From: Vulcanimicrobiota bacterium
Lineage (GTDB): Bacteria; Vulcanimicrobiota; Vulcanimicrobiia; Vulcanimicrobiales; Vulcanimicrobiaceae
DNA: 39,530 bases
Reading direction: 5' to 3'
Assembly: GCA_027459845.1 (NCBI GenBank)
Contig: DAIDGS010000004.1
Location: 1 to 39,530, forward strand
Both the position numbers and the translations under genes were made by a program. Positions 1 through 9,802 of this stretch are shown here, piece after piece. Position 1 is the stretch's first letter; the number at the start of each line of letters is the position of its first letter. The notes under the pieces were generated by a model. It was not told where the DNA came from. It did no database searches and worked only from the letters and a program-made list of their open reading frames with translations.

Positions 1-131
1 TCGGCGGCGGCTTCTCGCTCTACAAGGTGCACCCGCCGCACGTCCACAGCTCGTTCGGGATCGTACAGTTTGGGCTCGACGCGCGCGTAGGACTGCGCGA
101 CCCGACCATCCAGTATGTGCCGTGGCCGTGA
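1..131 (+). CDS. 3' end of an unidentified protein
   Basis: An open frame runs from the left edge to a TGA at 129-131 and encodes about 42 C-terminal residues, ending in TIQYVPWP. The stretch is Gly- and aromatic-rich with alternating polar and hydrophobic residues (FGIVQFGLDARVGLRD), as in beta-strand proteins. This is too little to name a family. It converges on the pilin-like gene, with only 7 bases between the two stop codons. The reading frame is inferred from the lack of stops and from codon usage; the start lies outside the window. Confidence 0.5.
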   Translation, partial: GGGFSLYKVHPPHVHSSFGIVQFGLDARVGLRDPTIQYVPWP

Positions 132-138
132 GGCCGCG

Positions 139-2331
139 CTAGCCGGTAAAAGCCAACCCCTCCAGCACGGTCGTACCGTTCAGCTTATCCTTGCAGCCGA
201 ACACGCCGGTCGCGGCCGTGAGGTCGGTGTATTGCAGGTCGAGCGTGATCGTGCCGGTTCCCGACGTACGCGTAATCGTCATCGAGCCCGCGCCGGGATT
301 CGCCGGGCTGCCTGGGATCGTCTGCGTCATCGACCAGCCGCTCGTGGGATTGGTCGCCGCGATGTCCTTGACAAACGCGGCCGCGGTGTGCCCCGGCGTG
401 ACGCTCGACACCGGATCGCCCGAACAGGTGACCGCGACGGCGTAGATCGCATTGGGGAACGTGCAGCTTGCGCCGGGCGGCAGGTAGTAGGTCGAGAACG
501 AGATGCCCTGGGCATTGTTCGCGGTGCCAAGCAACGTACACGGCGCTTCGATCACCTGCGCCGCTTCGGTCGCGGGGCTAGTGCTCGCGGTGTCCCCGAA
601 CTGGTAACTGCAGCCGGTGGTCGGCTGTGCGCCCGCGACCTTGTAGCCAACCGGCCCGGGCTCTGCGCCGGTCACCGGCTTCCAGGGCGACGTCGGCGGC
701 TGCAGCGCGTGCAGGCACCCGTTGCCACTGATTGTGAACGTCCCCGTTCCGCCCGCGCGGTACGCGACGACGCTTTGATCGGTGCTCATATCGACCGGCG
801 TGGTGCCAGCGCTGCCGGTGAAGAGACAGCCGTAGCCGTTGCTGGCGAGCGCGGTTCCGCTCGGGAAGTACGCCGACGACGATCCGCCGCGCAGAATATC
901 CGCAGCCGCCCAGCCTTTGCCGTCGTACGCTTTCGGCTGATTGACCGCGCAGTTCGGTAGGCTTTTCCCAGCCAGCGGATACTGCACCGCCGGCGGCCAG
1001 AGTTCGAGCGGGCCGCTGCCGAACGCAGCGTTGAACGCGATCCCCTCGCCGAGCAGCGCGTTCGGATACTGATCGTAGATCGTGCCGCCGCAGGTGACCG
1101 GCGATCCCGGCGCGCGGATCAGCGTCAACGTGAGCGTGGCCGTGGCCGGTGTAGCCCCGGGCGTGCTCGGCGTCGTGCCGCTCGTCGCGCTTGCGCGCAT
1201 CAACGGCGCGCACGCGGCGTCGAACGCGACCAGCGGCACGAGCGCCTCGGCATCGTAGGTTTTCGCGAGCGCGATCGCGACCGCGCTGCCGGCCCTGGGA
1301 AACGCGTTCGGCGCAATGGTGAGCGGCGCGCCGGCGTGCGTGTAGCTCTTGCCGCCGTAGCCGGCGGTGAGCCAGCCCATCACTTGCACCAGCGCGCTCG
1401 CGCGCTGACCGAACGCGTCGCTTACCGTTGCCGCGCACAGTCCGGCGGCGGCAGGGTCGAGCCGAAAACGTGCCGGCGCATCGTTCATGCTGGCGCCCGC
1501 GGAGTTGGGGTACGAAAACGGTTCGCCGCTCGGCGGTGCCGGCGTCGCCGCGCCTTCGGCAGCGTCGTAGGGCGGCGCGTACGGCGCCGGCAGCACGTTG
1601 GGATAACTCGCGACGCCGACACCGCAGCGCAACCCGCTGGTCGATGCAAACCAGTGCGTGTAGCCCCATTCGGTTGCAACGAACTGCTGCTCGGCATCGG
1701 CCGGCCAGTGATAGATCAGCGTGGTCGGCGTGACGATCGGCACGTTCGGCGTCGGCGAGGGATTCGGCAGCGCCGCGCCGACCGGTGCAAATCCGACCGG
1801 CGTGCACGGCAGCGTGCGCGTGGCGCGCACCCCTTGCGGCGACGTGAAGGTCAGGGTGTAGCCGGCGGGTGGGCACGCCGGTTCGCCGGCCAGCGGCGTA
1901 AACGTCGCGGTTCCGTCGGTTGCGAGCGCCGGATAGTCTGCCAGGCCGCTGACGTGCCCCGATGCGCCGACGAAGAGCGCAAACGGCGGCGCGCCGAGCG
2001 TGGCTTCGCGCACGCTCGCATCGGCAACCAGCGGCATCGCAGTCGTCGCACTTACCGCGCCGGGTGCGTTCGGGCGGCCGGCGTACACGCGTAGCACGAA
2101 TCCCGCGAGACCCTCCGCGCGCGGAGCGAACACCAGCGTCGCGCCGTTGCCGCCGCTCTGCGCCAGTTCGCGCGCGTCGGTCAGCGCCGCGTCGTAACCG
2201 TGCGTTGCCGCCGCCAGCGCGGCCGGATGAAACCCGAGCATCCACACGCCGCCCGCGGCCAGCAGCATCGCGAGAATCCCGACCGCGACCACCGTTTCGA
2301 CCAGGGTGAAACCCCGCTCGGAATCTCTCAC
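139..2331 (-). CDS. Large type IV pilin-like (prepilin N-terminus) secreted protein
   Basis: The N-terminus carries a prepilin-type cleavage/methylation motif, RG-FTLVE, followed by a hydrophobic helix (TVVAVGILAMLLAAGGVWML). This is the signature of type IV pilins and pseudopilins processed by PilD-type peptidase. I chose the GTG at 2331 because it leaves a short basic leader (MRDSERG). An in-frame ATG at 2397 would add 22 Arg-rich residues. At about 730 residues the protein is far larger than a major pilin (150-200). The rest is a Thr/Ser/Pro/Gly-rich, Cys-containing exported region without a domain I recognise. A large minor pilin or pilus-tip protein is the likeliest role, by inference. 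It lies 82-148 bp after the sirtuin gene on the same strand, depending on the start used. Confidence 0.7.
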   Translation of the reverse strand: MRDSERGFTLVETVVAVGILAMLLAAGGVWMLGFHPAALAAATHGYDAALTDARELAQSGGNGATLVFAPRAEGLAGFVLRVYAGRPNAPGAVSATTAMPLVADASVREATLGAPPFALFVGASGHVSGLADYPALATDGTATFTPLAGEPACPPAGYTLTFTSPQGVRATRTLPCTPVGFAPVGAALPNPSPTPNVPIVTPTTLIYHWPADAEQQFVATEWGYTHWFASTSGLRCGVGVASYPNVLPAPYAPPYDAAEGAATPAPPSGEPFSYPNSAGASMNDAPARFRLDPAAAGLCAATVSDAFGQRASALVQVMGWLTAGYGGKSYTHAGAPLTIAPNAFPRAGSAVAIALAKTYDAEALVPLVAFDAACAPLMRASATSGTTPSTPGATPATATLTLTLIRAPGSPVTCGGTIYDQYPNALLGEGIAFNAAFGSGPLELWPPAVQYPLAGKSLPNCAVNQPKAYDGKGWAAADILRGGSSSAYFPSGTALASNGYGCLFTGSAGTTPVDMSTDQSVVAYRAGGTGTFTISGNGCLHALQPPTSPWKPVTGAEPGPVGYKVAGAQPTTGCSYQFGDTASTSPATEAAQVIEAPCTLLGTANNAQGISFSTYYLPPGASCTFPNAIYAVAVTCSGDPVSSVTPGHTAAAFVKDIAATNPTSGWSMTQTIPGSPANPGAGSMTITRTSGTGTITLDLQYTDLTAATGVFGCKDKLNGTTVLEGLAFTG

Positions 2332-2479
2332 GCGAGCGCGAGTGCCCACGCGCGCCCGAATGAGGACTGCCGCGCGCGCTCGCGACGCGCGCGGCATCGT
2401 TCCGCCGTACGACGCGCTGCGGTGCGGCCGATGCCGTGCATCGCGGTATCGCGCACCGCCGACCCAGCTATGCGGCGGT

Positions 2480-3214
2480 TCAGCCGAAGGCGCGTTCGAT
2501 CAGCGCCGGGAGCGCCTGCGCGGCCGGGCTGCGCAGCGTCGCGTCGACGCGCTCGCTGATCGCCGTATCCTCGGGGTTGATTTCGGCGACGAAGGCGCGC
2601 GGGTTGTACTGGGTGGCCAGCGCCGCGGCCGGATAGACGATCGCGCTGGTGCCGATGACCAGGATCAGATCGGCGTGCGCGGCGGCCAGCTCGGCGGCGC
2701 GCCAGACGTCGAGCGGGAGCGATTCGCCGAACCATACGATGTCGGGGCGCATCCGGCCGCCGCACTCGTGCGCGATCGCATCGAGCGGTAACCCTTCGTC
2801 GGCGAGCGCGCGGCGGGCGGCGCAGCGATCGCAGCGCGCTTCGCGCAGGCTGCCGTGGAGTTCGAGCACGTGCTGCGATCCGGCGCGCCGGTGCAGCGAA
2901 TCGACGTTCTGTGTGGCCAGCGTGAAGTGCGGCACGCGCGCTTCCAACTGCGCGAGCGCGTGGTGCGCGGCGTTGGGTTGCGCGCGCCGGTGTACCGCGG
3001 CGCGTTCGTTGTACCAGTTCCAGACCAGCGCCGGATCGCGTGCGAAACCTTCCGGCGACGCGAGTTCCTCCACGCGATGGTTATGCCACAGGCCGCCGAC
3101 GCCGCGAAAGGTCGGCAACCCGCTCTCGGCCGAGATCCCCGAGCCGGTCAGCGCGAAGACCGCCTGCGCGTCGCGCAGCCGCGCGGCCACTTGGGCGAGC
3201 GTCGCGTCGTTCAT
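2480..3214 (-). CDS. cobB: NAD-dependent protein deacylase, sirtuin family (CobB-like)
   Basis: This 244-residue protein is full length for a bacterial sirtuin. It would remove acyl groups from protein lysines using NAD. Visible motifs are TGSGISAESGLPTFRG (about 23-38, NAD binding), TQNVD (101-105), the catalytic His in LELHGSL (His120) and the late RPDIVWFGE and GTSAIVYPAA blocks. Tyr68 and Arg71 (WYNER) match the Tyr-x-x-Arg pair of class III sirtuins, which prefer succinyl or malonyl lysine. The zinc site has only three obvious cysteines (128, 131, 151); the partner expected three residues before Cys151 is Ala. The ATG overlaps the stop of the upstream glycosyltransferase gene (ATGA), so the two are probably translationally coupled. 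Confidence 0.9.
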   Translation of the reverse strand: MNDATLAQVAARLRDAQAVFALTGSGISAESGLPTFRGVGGLWHNHRVEELASPEGFARDPALVWNWYNERAAVHRRAQPNAAHHALAQLEARVPHFTLATQNVDSLHRRAGSQHVLELHGSLREARCDRCAARRALADEGLPLDAIAHECGGRMRPDIVWFGESLPLDVWRAAELAAAHADLILVIGTSAIVYPAAALATQYNPRAFVAEINPEDTAISERVDATLRSPAAQALPALIERAFG

Positions 3215-4725
3215 GCACCGTACCAGCGCAGGTGCGGCCAGATCGCGCGCAGCGGCGCGATCGGATGGCGGCACAGGTAGATCGGTGCCGGCCCTTCGAC
3301 GATCCACTTCAGCGGCGCATCCGAGGTCGCGACCAGCCGGCAGCGATAGTAGCGCTTCAGACGCGCGATGCGCGTCGCACCGATCGCGATCAGCGTGCGA
3401 CCCGCGCGCGGGCCCGGTCCCCATCCGTAGTAGCTGTTCTGCGTCGAGACCGCCGGCGGCAGGCCGTGACGCGGACCGTAGAAGTCGAGCGCGCCGGCGT
3501 CGCCGTAGGTGTCGGCGTAGATCGTCGTCTGCGCGCGCTCGCCCGGCGGCAGCGACGCGTACACGCGCGCGACGTCGCGCGCCAGTGTGCGCCAGCCGAA
3601 CTCCTCGGCGAAGAGCGGCTGGATCAAATGCGCCGGCGTACCGGCGCGCCCGGTCAGGCCGAGCGTTCGGGTATAGGCGATCAACCCGTCGACCGGCAGC
3701 ACCGGGAGCGCCAACGGCAGCGCGAGCAGGCCGAGCGCGACGACGCCGCCCGCGATCGATGCGCGCCAGAGGCGCGCGGCGCGTTCGAGCGCAACCGCAC
3801 CGACCGCAAGCAGCGCTGCGTAGATCCCGACGATGTAGTATCCCTTCGCGCCGAGCAGCAGCGCCATCGCCACCAGCGCCAGGTAGGCGACGCTCAGCGG
3901 TCGCGTGTCGCGCAGTGCGGCGACGCGAAACGGCGCGATCAGTCCGATCGCCCAGAGCAGCGCGCCGAACGGTCCGGTATAGAGCACCTGCTCGGCCGCG
4001 AAGGCCAGTGCGTTGACGGCCAGGTTGCGGTACTCCAACGCAACGCCGCTCTCCAGCGCCGGGCGGTGTGCCGCGTCGCCGTGCAGCACGGTGAAGATCG
4101 GCCAACCGTGCGCGGCCTGCCAGAGCAGGTTGGGCGCAAGGAGCGCGAGTGCCAGCAGCGCGGCGAGCGGCAGCATCGGCGTCGCCAGCACGCGTTGCCG
4201 TCCGGTCGCGAGCAGCCCGACCGCCAGCGCCACCACCAGCAGCGCGATCGAATACTTCCCGTAGCCGCCGAACGCCACGGCGAGCGCCAGCGCCAACCAC
4301 CACCGCCGCCCTCCGCCGCGCTCGATTCGCAGCAGCGCGTAGGCGGTCAGCGTCCAGGAGAGCGGTTCGAACGAGGTCGTCGTGAGCGTGTTGCCGAGCA
4401 GCAGATACGCCGGCGTGAGTGCGACCGCGACGCCGCCCAGGAGCTGGGCGAAGCGCCCGCCGCCCAACTCGCGTATCAAGCGAACGGCGAGCGCGACGGT
4501 CAGCGCTGCGGCCAGCATCGGCAACGCGCGTAGCGCGAGCGGCGCGTAGCCGAACGGCGCGCTCAACCACGCGGCCAGCGCGACCAGCGGCGGCTGATCG
4601 ACGTAGCCCCACGCCAAATGCTGCGCGCACGCGATGAAGTAGAGTTCGTCGCGAAAATACCCGTAACGCCACCCGGTCGACGCGTGGAGGAAGAGCGTCA
4701 GGAGCGCGAGCGCTCCGGCGATCAC
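3211..4725 (-). CDS. GT39/ArnT-type membrane glycosyltransferase (PMT family)
   Basis: This 504-residue polytopic membrane protein has the layout of the dolichyl-phosphate-mannose protein mannosyltransferase/ArnT superfamily (GT-C fold). These enzymes transfer a sugar from a polyprenyl-phosphate donor on the outer face of the cytoplasmic membrane. The first loop carries the expected acidic pair Asp26-Glu27 in YFRDELYF, followed by the HLAWGYVDQPPLVAL block typical of the family. About ten hydrophobic segments follow, then a soluble C-terminal region. The GTG at 4725 overlaps the stop of the upstream membrane protein gene (GTGA), which fixes the start well inside a longer open frame. The acceptor (lipid, protein or glycan) cannot be read from the sequence. 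Confidence 0.85.
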   Translation of the reverse strand: MIAGALALLTLFLHASTGWRYGYFRDELYFIACAQHLAWGYVDQPPLVALAAWLSAPFGYAPLALRALPMLAAALTVALAVRLIRELGGGRFAQLLGGVAVALTPAYLLLGNTLTTTSFEPLSWTLTAYALLRIERGGGRRWWLALALAVAFGGYGKYSIALLVVALAVGLLATGRQRVLATPMLPLAALLALALLAPNLLWQAAHGWPIFTVLHGDAAHRPALESGVALEYRNLAVNALAFAAEQVLYTGPFGALLWAIGLIAPFRVAALRDTRPLSVAYLALVAMALLLGAKGYYIVGIYAALLAVGAVALERAARLWRASIAGGVVALGLLALPLALPVLPVDGLIAYTRTLGLTGRAGTPAHLIQPLFAEEFGWRTLARDVARVYASLPPGERAQTTIYADTYGDAGALDFYGPRHGLPPAVSTQNSYYGWGPGPRAGRTLIAIGATRIARLKRYYRCRLVATSDAPLKWIVEGPAPIYLCRHPIAPLRAIWPHLRWYGA

Positions 4726-5756
4726 GTCGCGCGCCGCGCCGTTGCGATCAGACTGAGCGCGAATCCGGCGACGCCCGACCACAGCCACGCGCCCAGCAAC
4801 TCGTTCCAATCCCACCACGAACCGCCGATCGCCGTCGCGATCAGATAGGTTCCCATGTACGCCATCGGCACCAGCGCGCCGAACCAGCGCGTCGCCGCGA
4901 CACGCTCGGGACTCGGATCGAGCCGCGCCACCAGCGTATCGGCCACCAGCCCCGCAATCAGCGACTGCAGCACGGTGACCGCGAGCAGCGGCGTGAAGTT
5001 GGTGAACGCGGCTGCGGGTGGAATGTTGCCGAGCAGCAAGAGCAGCGTGAAGAAGCCGAATCTGGGTTGGATTCGCGCGACGGCCCACAGCGAAAAGCCC
5101 GCCATTATCGCGCTTTGGAAGATCAGGATCAAGACGCCCAGACCGATCTTGTAATAGCCGAACGTGAGCGCCGAGAAGTAGTCGGGCCGAAACGGCGCGA
5201 TCGGCGGCGGTGCGTCGATCCGTCCGGCCGCCGGATCGAAGGCGTACGCCGTGCCGAAGTGCAGCAGCAGCAGCCAGGCCGCCAGACTCAGCACCATCGG
5301 AAACTGCCGCGCGAAACGCCGCGAGTCGTTAGGGTGCGCCAGCACCGACGCCATCGGTCCGGCCGCGACGAAGAACATCCCTAGGCCGAGCGCTTGATGG
5401 GTCGGGCTCAGCAACGCATCGACGCCTTCTTCGATCCCGAGTAGCAGGTGCCACGTCATATCGCCGAGCCCGGCCACGATGAAGATCGGAATGCCCAGCA
5501 GCGGCAGACGATACGCCGCCGGAATGCAGTCCCGCCAGGCGTACCCGCGCGCGCGATTGCGCAGCGCGAAGACCGCCACGCAGATCAAGCCGGCCAGCAT
5601 CCCGGAGTAAAACGTCGCGTGGTAGGGGGTGAAGAACGTCTCGACCGGCACGTGTCCGTGCGCCCAGGCATCGAAGAAGAAGCCGGTGGTGATCCAGACG
5701 CTGCAGATGCCCATCGCATAGTCGAATGCCAAGTTGCGCGGCGCCGGTCCCTGCAT
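4722..5756 (-). CDS. Polytopic membrane protein with conserved-looking His/acidic residues, unknown function
   Basis: This 344-residue protein has about nine hydrophobic segments and no N-terminal export signal. I do not recognise a characterised family. Histidines and acidic residues cluster at membrane borders: His33, His35 and Glu39 in WAHGHVPVE, His46, Asp99 and His103 in GDMTWH, Glu109-Glu110, and His120 in [10 protein letters not shown]. Such spacing would suit metal or heme binding, but that is inference. The gene starts a minus-strand run and overlaps the glycosyltransferase by 4 bases, suggesting a shared membrane or envelope job. It is divergent from the lipoprotein gene. Confidence 0.75.
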   Translation of the reverse strand: MQGPAPRNLAFDYAMGICSVWITTGFFFDAWAHGHVPVETFFTPYHATFYSGMLAGLICVAVFALRNRARGYAWRDCIPAAYRLPLLGIPIFIVAGLGDMTWHLLLGIEEGVDALLSPTHQALGLGMFFVAAGPMASVLAHPNDSRRFARQFPMVLSLAAWLLLLHFGTAYAFDPAAGRIDAPPPIAPFRPDYFSALTFGYYKIGLGVLILIFQSAIMAGFSLWAVARIQPRFGFFTLLLLLGNIPPAAAFTNFTPLLAVTVLQSLIAGLVADTLVARLDPSPERVAATRWFGALVPMAYMGTYLIATAIGGSWWDWNELLGAWLWSGVAGFALSLIATARRAT

Positions 5757-5843
5757 CGTGTCTCAGGCTTACCCCTCGTTATGGCAACGCCCTTTCGCGG
5801 CAACGGCAGGAAATCGTCGACCCGGGTGACGAGTTCGCGTGCG

Positions 5844-6269
5844 ATGGCTCTTGGGCGCTCGATCGCAACTCTGCTGCTGCTCGGCTCGCTGCTGGCCGGC
5901 TGCGCGACCCACCGGCCGCCGGTACCGGCCAACGTCACCATCGGCGGGCGACCGCATCTGCCGGCGCCGCGCGCCGCGGCCAATTCCGCACCGCCGCAGG
6001 TGCTGGCCGGCTGGTTCTCCACCCTCGATCTGCGTCGCGGCACGCGCTGGCGCGCGCGCTTCGTCACCAGCTCGAACGTCGCCAGCATCGAGGTCCGCAC
6101 CAACCTGTTTTCGATCGACGTGCCGCGCTGTGGATTCGGATGCTTTGCCTTTCACGCCGACCTGCTCGACGTGCCGCCGATCTTCATTCGGCCGTACGCG
6201 CTGCGCGTGATCGCACGCAACAGCGCCGGAACGGCGGTCGAGGAAGACCTGCCCTTTCGCATCCGATGA
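5844..6269 (+). CDS. Small exported lipoprotein
   Basis: The product is 141 residues. Starting at the ATG at 5844 it has a textbook lipoprotein signal: MALGRS, a Leu-rich core, and the lipobox LLAGC with the lipidated Cys at residue 20. An in-frame ATG at 5781 would add 21 polar residues and spoil the signal, so I prefer the later start. The mature part has two close cysteines (RCGFGCF) and a pattern of beta strands ([34 protein letters not shown]), which suggests a small beta-sandwich domain. The substrate or partner is unknown. Its stop overlaps the start of the enoyl-CoA hydratase gene (ATGA), which may be packing rather than a functional link. Confidence 0.75.
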   Translation: MALGRSIATLLLLGSLLAGCATHRPPVPANVTIGGRPHLPAPRAAANSAPPQVLAGWFSTLDLRRGTRWRARFVTSSNVASIEVRTNLFSIDVPRCGFGCFAFHADLLDVPPIFIRPYALRVIARNSAGTAVEEDLPFRIR

Positions 6270-7048
6270 CGGTCGCCCGCTACGAGCTCGACGGGCGCGT
6301 GGCGACCGTCACGTTGGACCGCCCCGAGCGTAAGAACCCGCTCACCTTCGCGCTCTACGCCGAGTTGCGCGACTGGTTTCGCACGCTCGATCCCGCAATC
6401 AAGGCGGTGGTGCTGGCCGGCGCCGGCGGCAACTTCTGCTCCGGCGGCGACGTGCACGAGATCATCGGTCCGCTCACGCGCAGTTCGCCCGAGGAGTTGC
6501 TGCGCTTCACGCAGATGACCGGCGATCTGGTCAAGGCGATGCGGGCTGCGCACGCGCCGATCGTCGCGGCGGTCGACGGCGTCTGCGCCGGCGCGGGCGC
6601 GATCCTGGCGATGGCGTCGGACCTGCGCTACGGGACGGCCCGCGCGCGGATCGCGTTTCTGTTCGTGCGCGTCGGGCTGGCCGGGTGCGACATGGGCGCC
6701 TGCGCGATGTTGCCACGCATCGTCGGGCTCGGGCGCGCCAGCGAGTTGCTCTTCGGCGGTCGTGCGCTCGAGGGCGCGCGCGCGCTGGAGTGGGGGTTCT
6801 TCAACGAACTCTGCGAGCCCGATGCGCTGCTCGCGCGCGCCCGGGCGCTAGCCCACGAACTGGCCGACGGGCCGAGCGCGGCGCACGCGATGACCAAGCG
6901 CATGCTGCACGCCGAGTGGGCGCTTCCGCTCGACGCCGCCATCGACGCCGAGGCGCGCGCCCAGGCCGAGTGCATGCAGACGCGTGACTTCGCGCGCGCC
7001 TACGACGCCTTCGTCGCGCGCCGGCCGCCGCGCTTTGAGGGCGACTGA
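6266..7048 (+). CDS. Enoyl-CoA hydratase/isomerase (crotonase) family protein
   Basis: The product is 260 residues, the usual crotonase length. The oxyanion-hole regions are [15 protein letters not shown] (about 52-66) and [20 protein letters not shown] (103-122). The catalytic glutamates of classical hydratases are not both present: the first is replaced in the [10 protein letters not shown] stretch, and the second position is Asp142 (GCDMGA). This pattern belongs to a divergent subgroup seen beside aromatic-CoA genes, so the exact reaction (hydratase, isomerase or ring hydrolysis) is open. It begins a compact set with an acyl-CoA dehydrogenase and an aryl-CoA ligase, consistent with beta-oxidation-like degradation of a CoA-activated acid in the cytoplasm. 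Confidence 0.85.
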   Translation: MTVARYELDGRVATVTLDRPERKNPLTFALYAELRDWFRTLDPAIKAVVLAGAGGNFCSGGDVHEIIGPLTRSSPEELLRFTQMTGDLVKAMRAAHAPIVAAVDGVCAGAGAILAMASDLRYGTARARIAFLFVRVGLAGCDMGACAMLPRIVGLGRASELLFGGRALEGARALEWGFFNELCEPDALLARARALAHELADGPSAAHAMTKRMLHAEWALPLDAAIDAEARAQAECMQTRDFARAYDAFVARRPPRFEGD

Positions 7049-7052
7049 GCCG

Positions 7053-8177
7053 ATGCGCGACGACCACCTGAGCTGGCCGTTCTTCGACGACGCGCATCGT
7101 GCGTTCGAAGGCGAGCTGCGCGGTTGGCTCGAGGCCGCGCACGTCGCCGAGGACGAGCGCGATCCCGACGCGGCGGTCCGCGGGTGGGTGGCTGCGCTCG
7201 GCGCCGCCGGATGGCTGCGCGCGTGCATGGAGCTCGACGTCCGCCGCCTCTGCCTGGCGCGCGAGACGCTCGCCTACCGCAGCGCCTTGGCCGACTTCGC
7301 ATTTGCGATGCAGGGGCTCGGCAGCGGCGCCATCGCGCTCTTCGGGAACGATGCGCAGAAGGCGCGCTACCTCGACGCGGTGGCGACCGGGCGGGCGATC
7401 GCGGCCTTTGCGCTCTCCGAACGCGAGGCCGGCTCCGACGTCGCGGCGCTGACCACGCGGGCCCGGCGCGTCGGCGACGGGTATGCGATCGACGGCACCA
7501 AGACCTGGATTTCGAATGCCGGCATCGCCGACTTCTACGTCGTCTTCGCGCGTACCGGCGAACCCGGCACGCGCGGGATCACGGCCTTCGTCGTCGACGC
7601 GGCGACGCCGGGCGTGCGCGTCGGCGAACGCATCGAGACGATCTCGCCGCACCCGCTCGGAACGCTGCACTTCGAGGACGTCCACGTTGGTGCGGAATCG
7701 CGCATCGGCGCCGAAGGCACCGGCTTCAAGGTCGCGATGGCGACGCTCGACGTCTTTCGCAGCACCGTCGGTGCCGCCGCCCTCGGCTTCGCGCGGCGCG
7801 CCTTCGACGAAACCCGCGCGCACGTCGCGCAGCGCCGGCTCTTCGGCGCACCGCTCGCGGCGCTGCAGTTGACGCAGGCCGCGGTCGCCGCGATGGCAAC
7901 CGACGTCGACGCGAGCGCGCTGCTGGTCTATCGCGCCGCGTGGACCAAGGATCGCGGTGCCGAGCGGGTGACGCGCGAGGCCGCGATGGCCAAGTGGTTC
8001 GCGACCGAAGCCGCCGGCCGCGTCTGCGATCGCGCGGTGCAGCTCTTCGGCGGACGCGGCGTCCAGCGCGGCGAGATCGTGGAGCGCCTCTACCGCGACG
8101 TGCGCGCGCTGCGTATCTACGAAGGCGCGAGCGAGGTACAGCAGGTCGTCATCGCGCGCGCGAGCCTCGCACCGTGA
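7053..8177 (+). CDS. Acyl-CoA dehydrogenase
   Basis: This 374-residue flavoprotein has the complete acyl-CoA dehydrogenase fold. The FAD/substrate motif is [15 protein letters not shown], the mid-domain TKTWISNAG and the C-terminal flavin region [34 protein letters not shown] is split into recognisable blocks. The catalytic base is the Glu in RIYEGASE (Glu357). It oxidises an acyl-CoA to the 2,3-enoyl-CoA and passes electrons to an electron-transfer flavoprotein. The ATG at 7053 follows the hydratase stop by 4 bases, with a GAGGG stretch about 11 bases upstream. Its stop overlaps the start of the ligase gene. Substrate specificity is not visible, though the neighbours point to an aromatic-derived acyl-CoA. 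Confidence 0.92.
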   Translation: MRDDHLSWPFFDDAHRAFEGELRGWLEAAHVAEDERDPDAAVRGWVAALGAAGWLRACMELDVRRLCLARETLAYRSALADFAFAMQGLGSGAIALFGNDAQKARYLDAVATGRAIAAFALSEREAGSDVAALTTRARRVGDGYAIDGTKTWISNAGIADFYVVFARTGEPGTRGITAFVVDAATPGVRVGERIETISPHPLGTLHFEDVHVGAESRIGAEGTGFKVAMATLDVFRSTVGAAALGFARRAFDETRAHVAQRRLFGAPLAALQLTQAAVAAMATDVDASALLVYRAAWTKDRGAERVTREAAMAKWFATEAAGRVCDRAVQLFGGRGVQRGEIVERLYRDVRALRIYEGASEVQQVVIARASLAP

Positions 8178-9802
8178 GCCGCGCGTACAGCGCGCACGTC
8201 GACGACTTCGCGGCGCGGAGTCTGCCGCCGCGTTCGGCGTGGCCGGAGTTGCGCGCCGAGCTGCCCGAGCTGCAGTATCCCGAACGACTCAACGCCGCTG
8301 CCGCGTTGCTGCAGCGTCGGCTGGAGGGCGGCGACGGTGCGCGCGCGGCGATTCTCGCGCCCGAGCTGCGCTGGAGCTATGCGGACCTGGCCGATCGTTC
8401 GGCGCGGATCGCACGCGTTTTGGTCGAGCAACTGGGCTTGGTGCCGGGCAACCGCGTGCTGCTGCGCGCGCCCAACACCCCGATGTTGGCAGCCTGCTGG
8501 TTCGCGGTCCTGCGCGCCGGCGGGATCGCGGTGACGACGATGCCGCTCTACCGCCGCGGCGAGCTGGCGCACATGCTGCGCAAGGCCGCGATACGCTTCG
8601 CGCTGTGCGACGTGCGGCTGCGCGAGGAACTCGACGCGGCGGCCGATGCGGTCGGCGGCGTGACCACGCTCTCCTTCGGCGAGGCTGCCGGCGACGGACT
8701 CGACGCGCGCATGGCGTCCGTCGCGCCCGGCTTCAGCGATGTGCTCACCGCCGCCGACGACGTTGCGCTGATCGCGTTCACGTCGGGAACGACCGGCAAC
8801 GCAAAGGCGACCATGCACGCACACCGCGACCTGGCGGCGATCTGCGATACCTACGCGCGTCACGTCCTGCGCCCGTCGCGCGACGACCTGTTCTGCGGCA
8901 GCCCGCCGCTCGGCTTCACCTTCGGCCTGGGCGGGCTGCTGCTCTTTCCGCTGAACGCCGGGGCGGCCACGCTGTTGCTCGAACGCGCCGGTCCGGCCGA
9001 GCTGTTGCAGGCGGTCGAGCGCGATCGCGTCACCACGCTCTTCACCGCACCGATCGCGTACCGCGCGATGACCGCGATGCTGGATCGTTACGACGTCACC
9101 AGCCTGCACACGTGCGTTTCCGCCGGTGAGAGCCTGCCCGCCACGGTCTGGGAGGGGTGGCGGGCGCGCACCGGGATACCGATTCTCGACGGGATTGGAA
9201 GCACCGAGATGCTGCACATCTTCATCGGCGCCCCGCGCGAGCGCGCGCGCGCCGGTGCGACCGGCACGGTCGTGCCGGGATTCGTGGCCGAAGTGCACGA
9301 CGACGCCGGCCGGCCCGTCCCCGACGGCACCGTCGGCCGCTTGGCGGTCAAGGGCCCGACCGGCTGCCGGTACCTCGACGATCCGCGCCAGTCGGAGTAC
9401 GTGCGCAACGGTTGGAACTATCCGGGCGACGCCTATCGGCGCGACGCCGACGGATACTTCGTGCACGTCGCGCGCACCGACGACATGATCGTTACCGCCG
9501 GCTACAACGTCTCGGGTCCAGAGGTCGAGGCGGCACTGCTCGCGCACGACGACGTCGCCGAGTGCGCGGTGGTCGCGAAGTGGGATGCCGCGCATTCCAC
9601 CGATATCGTCAAGGCCTTCGTGGTGCTGCGCGCCGGCGTCGTCGCGGATGGCGCGACGGCCGAACGGCTGCAGGCGTTCTGCCGCGAGCGCATCGCTGCG
9701 TACAAGGCGCCGCGCGAAGTCGCGTTCGTGGCCGCGTTGCCGCGCACCGAGTCGGGAAAGGTGCAGCGCTTCCGGCTGCGCGAGCGCGTCGCTACGCCGT
9801 AG
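8174..9802 (+). CDS. Aryl-CoA ligase resembling 2-aminobenzoate/benzoate-CoA ligase
   Basis: This 542-residue protein is an ANL-superfamily acyl-CoA synthetase. It carries the phosphate-binding loop [16 protein letters not shown] (Thr203-Gly208 core), a hinge-region aspartate in the [16 protein letters not shown] block, the YNVSGPEVE motif and the C-terminal catalytic Lys529 in ESGKVQR. The stretch after the P-loop ([16 protein letters not shown], then [16 protein letters not shown]) closely resembles aminobenzoate/benzoate-CoA ligases as I remember them. It would activate an aromatic acid with ATP and CoA. The GTG overlaps the upstream dehydrogenase stop (GTGA). Neighbours include a hydratase, a dehydrogenase and a RidA-family gene, as in aerobic 2-aminobenzoyl-CoA clusters. 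The hallmark monooxygenase/reductase gene is not in the window. Confidence 0.85.
   Translation: MSRAYSAHVDDFAARSLPPRSAWPELRAELPELQYPERLNAAAALLQRRLEGGDGARAAILAPELRWSYADLADRSARIARVLVEQLGLVPGNRVLLRAPNTPMLAACWFAVLRAGGIAVTTMPLYRRGELAHMLRKAAIRFALCDVRLREELDAAADAVGGVTTLSFGEAAGDGLDARMASVAPGFSDVLTAADDVALIAFTSGTTGNAKATMHAHRDLAAICDTYARHVLRPSRDDLFCGSPPLGFTFGLGGLLLFPLNAGAATLLLERAGPAELLQAVERDRVTTLFTAPIAYRAMTAMLDRYDVTSLHTCVSAGESLPATVWEGWRARTGIPILDGIGSTEMLHIFIGAPRERARAGATGTVVPGFVAEVHDDAGRPVPDGTVGRLAVKGPTGCRYLDDPRQSEYVRNGWNYPGDAYRRDADGYFVHVARTDDMIVTAGYNVSGPEVEAALLAHDDVAECAVVAKWDAAHSTDIVKAFVVLRAGVVADGATAERLQAFCRERIAAYKAPREVAFVAALPRTESGKVQRFRLRERVATP

Noticed and set aside
115-2309. Plus-strand frames opposite the pilin-like gene
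   Set aside because: Arg-rich shadows without motifs; the minus strand has the prepilin signature.
2649-4533. Long plus-strand frames opposite the sirtuin and glycosyltransferase
   Set aside because: They are Arg/Ala/Gln-rich mirror frames caused by GC-rich codon bias, with no motif. The minus-strand genes have clear domains.
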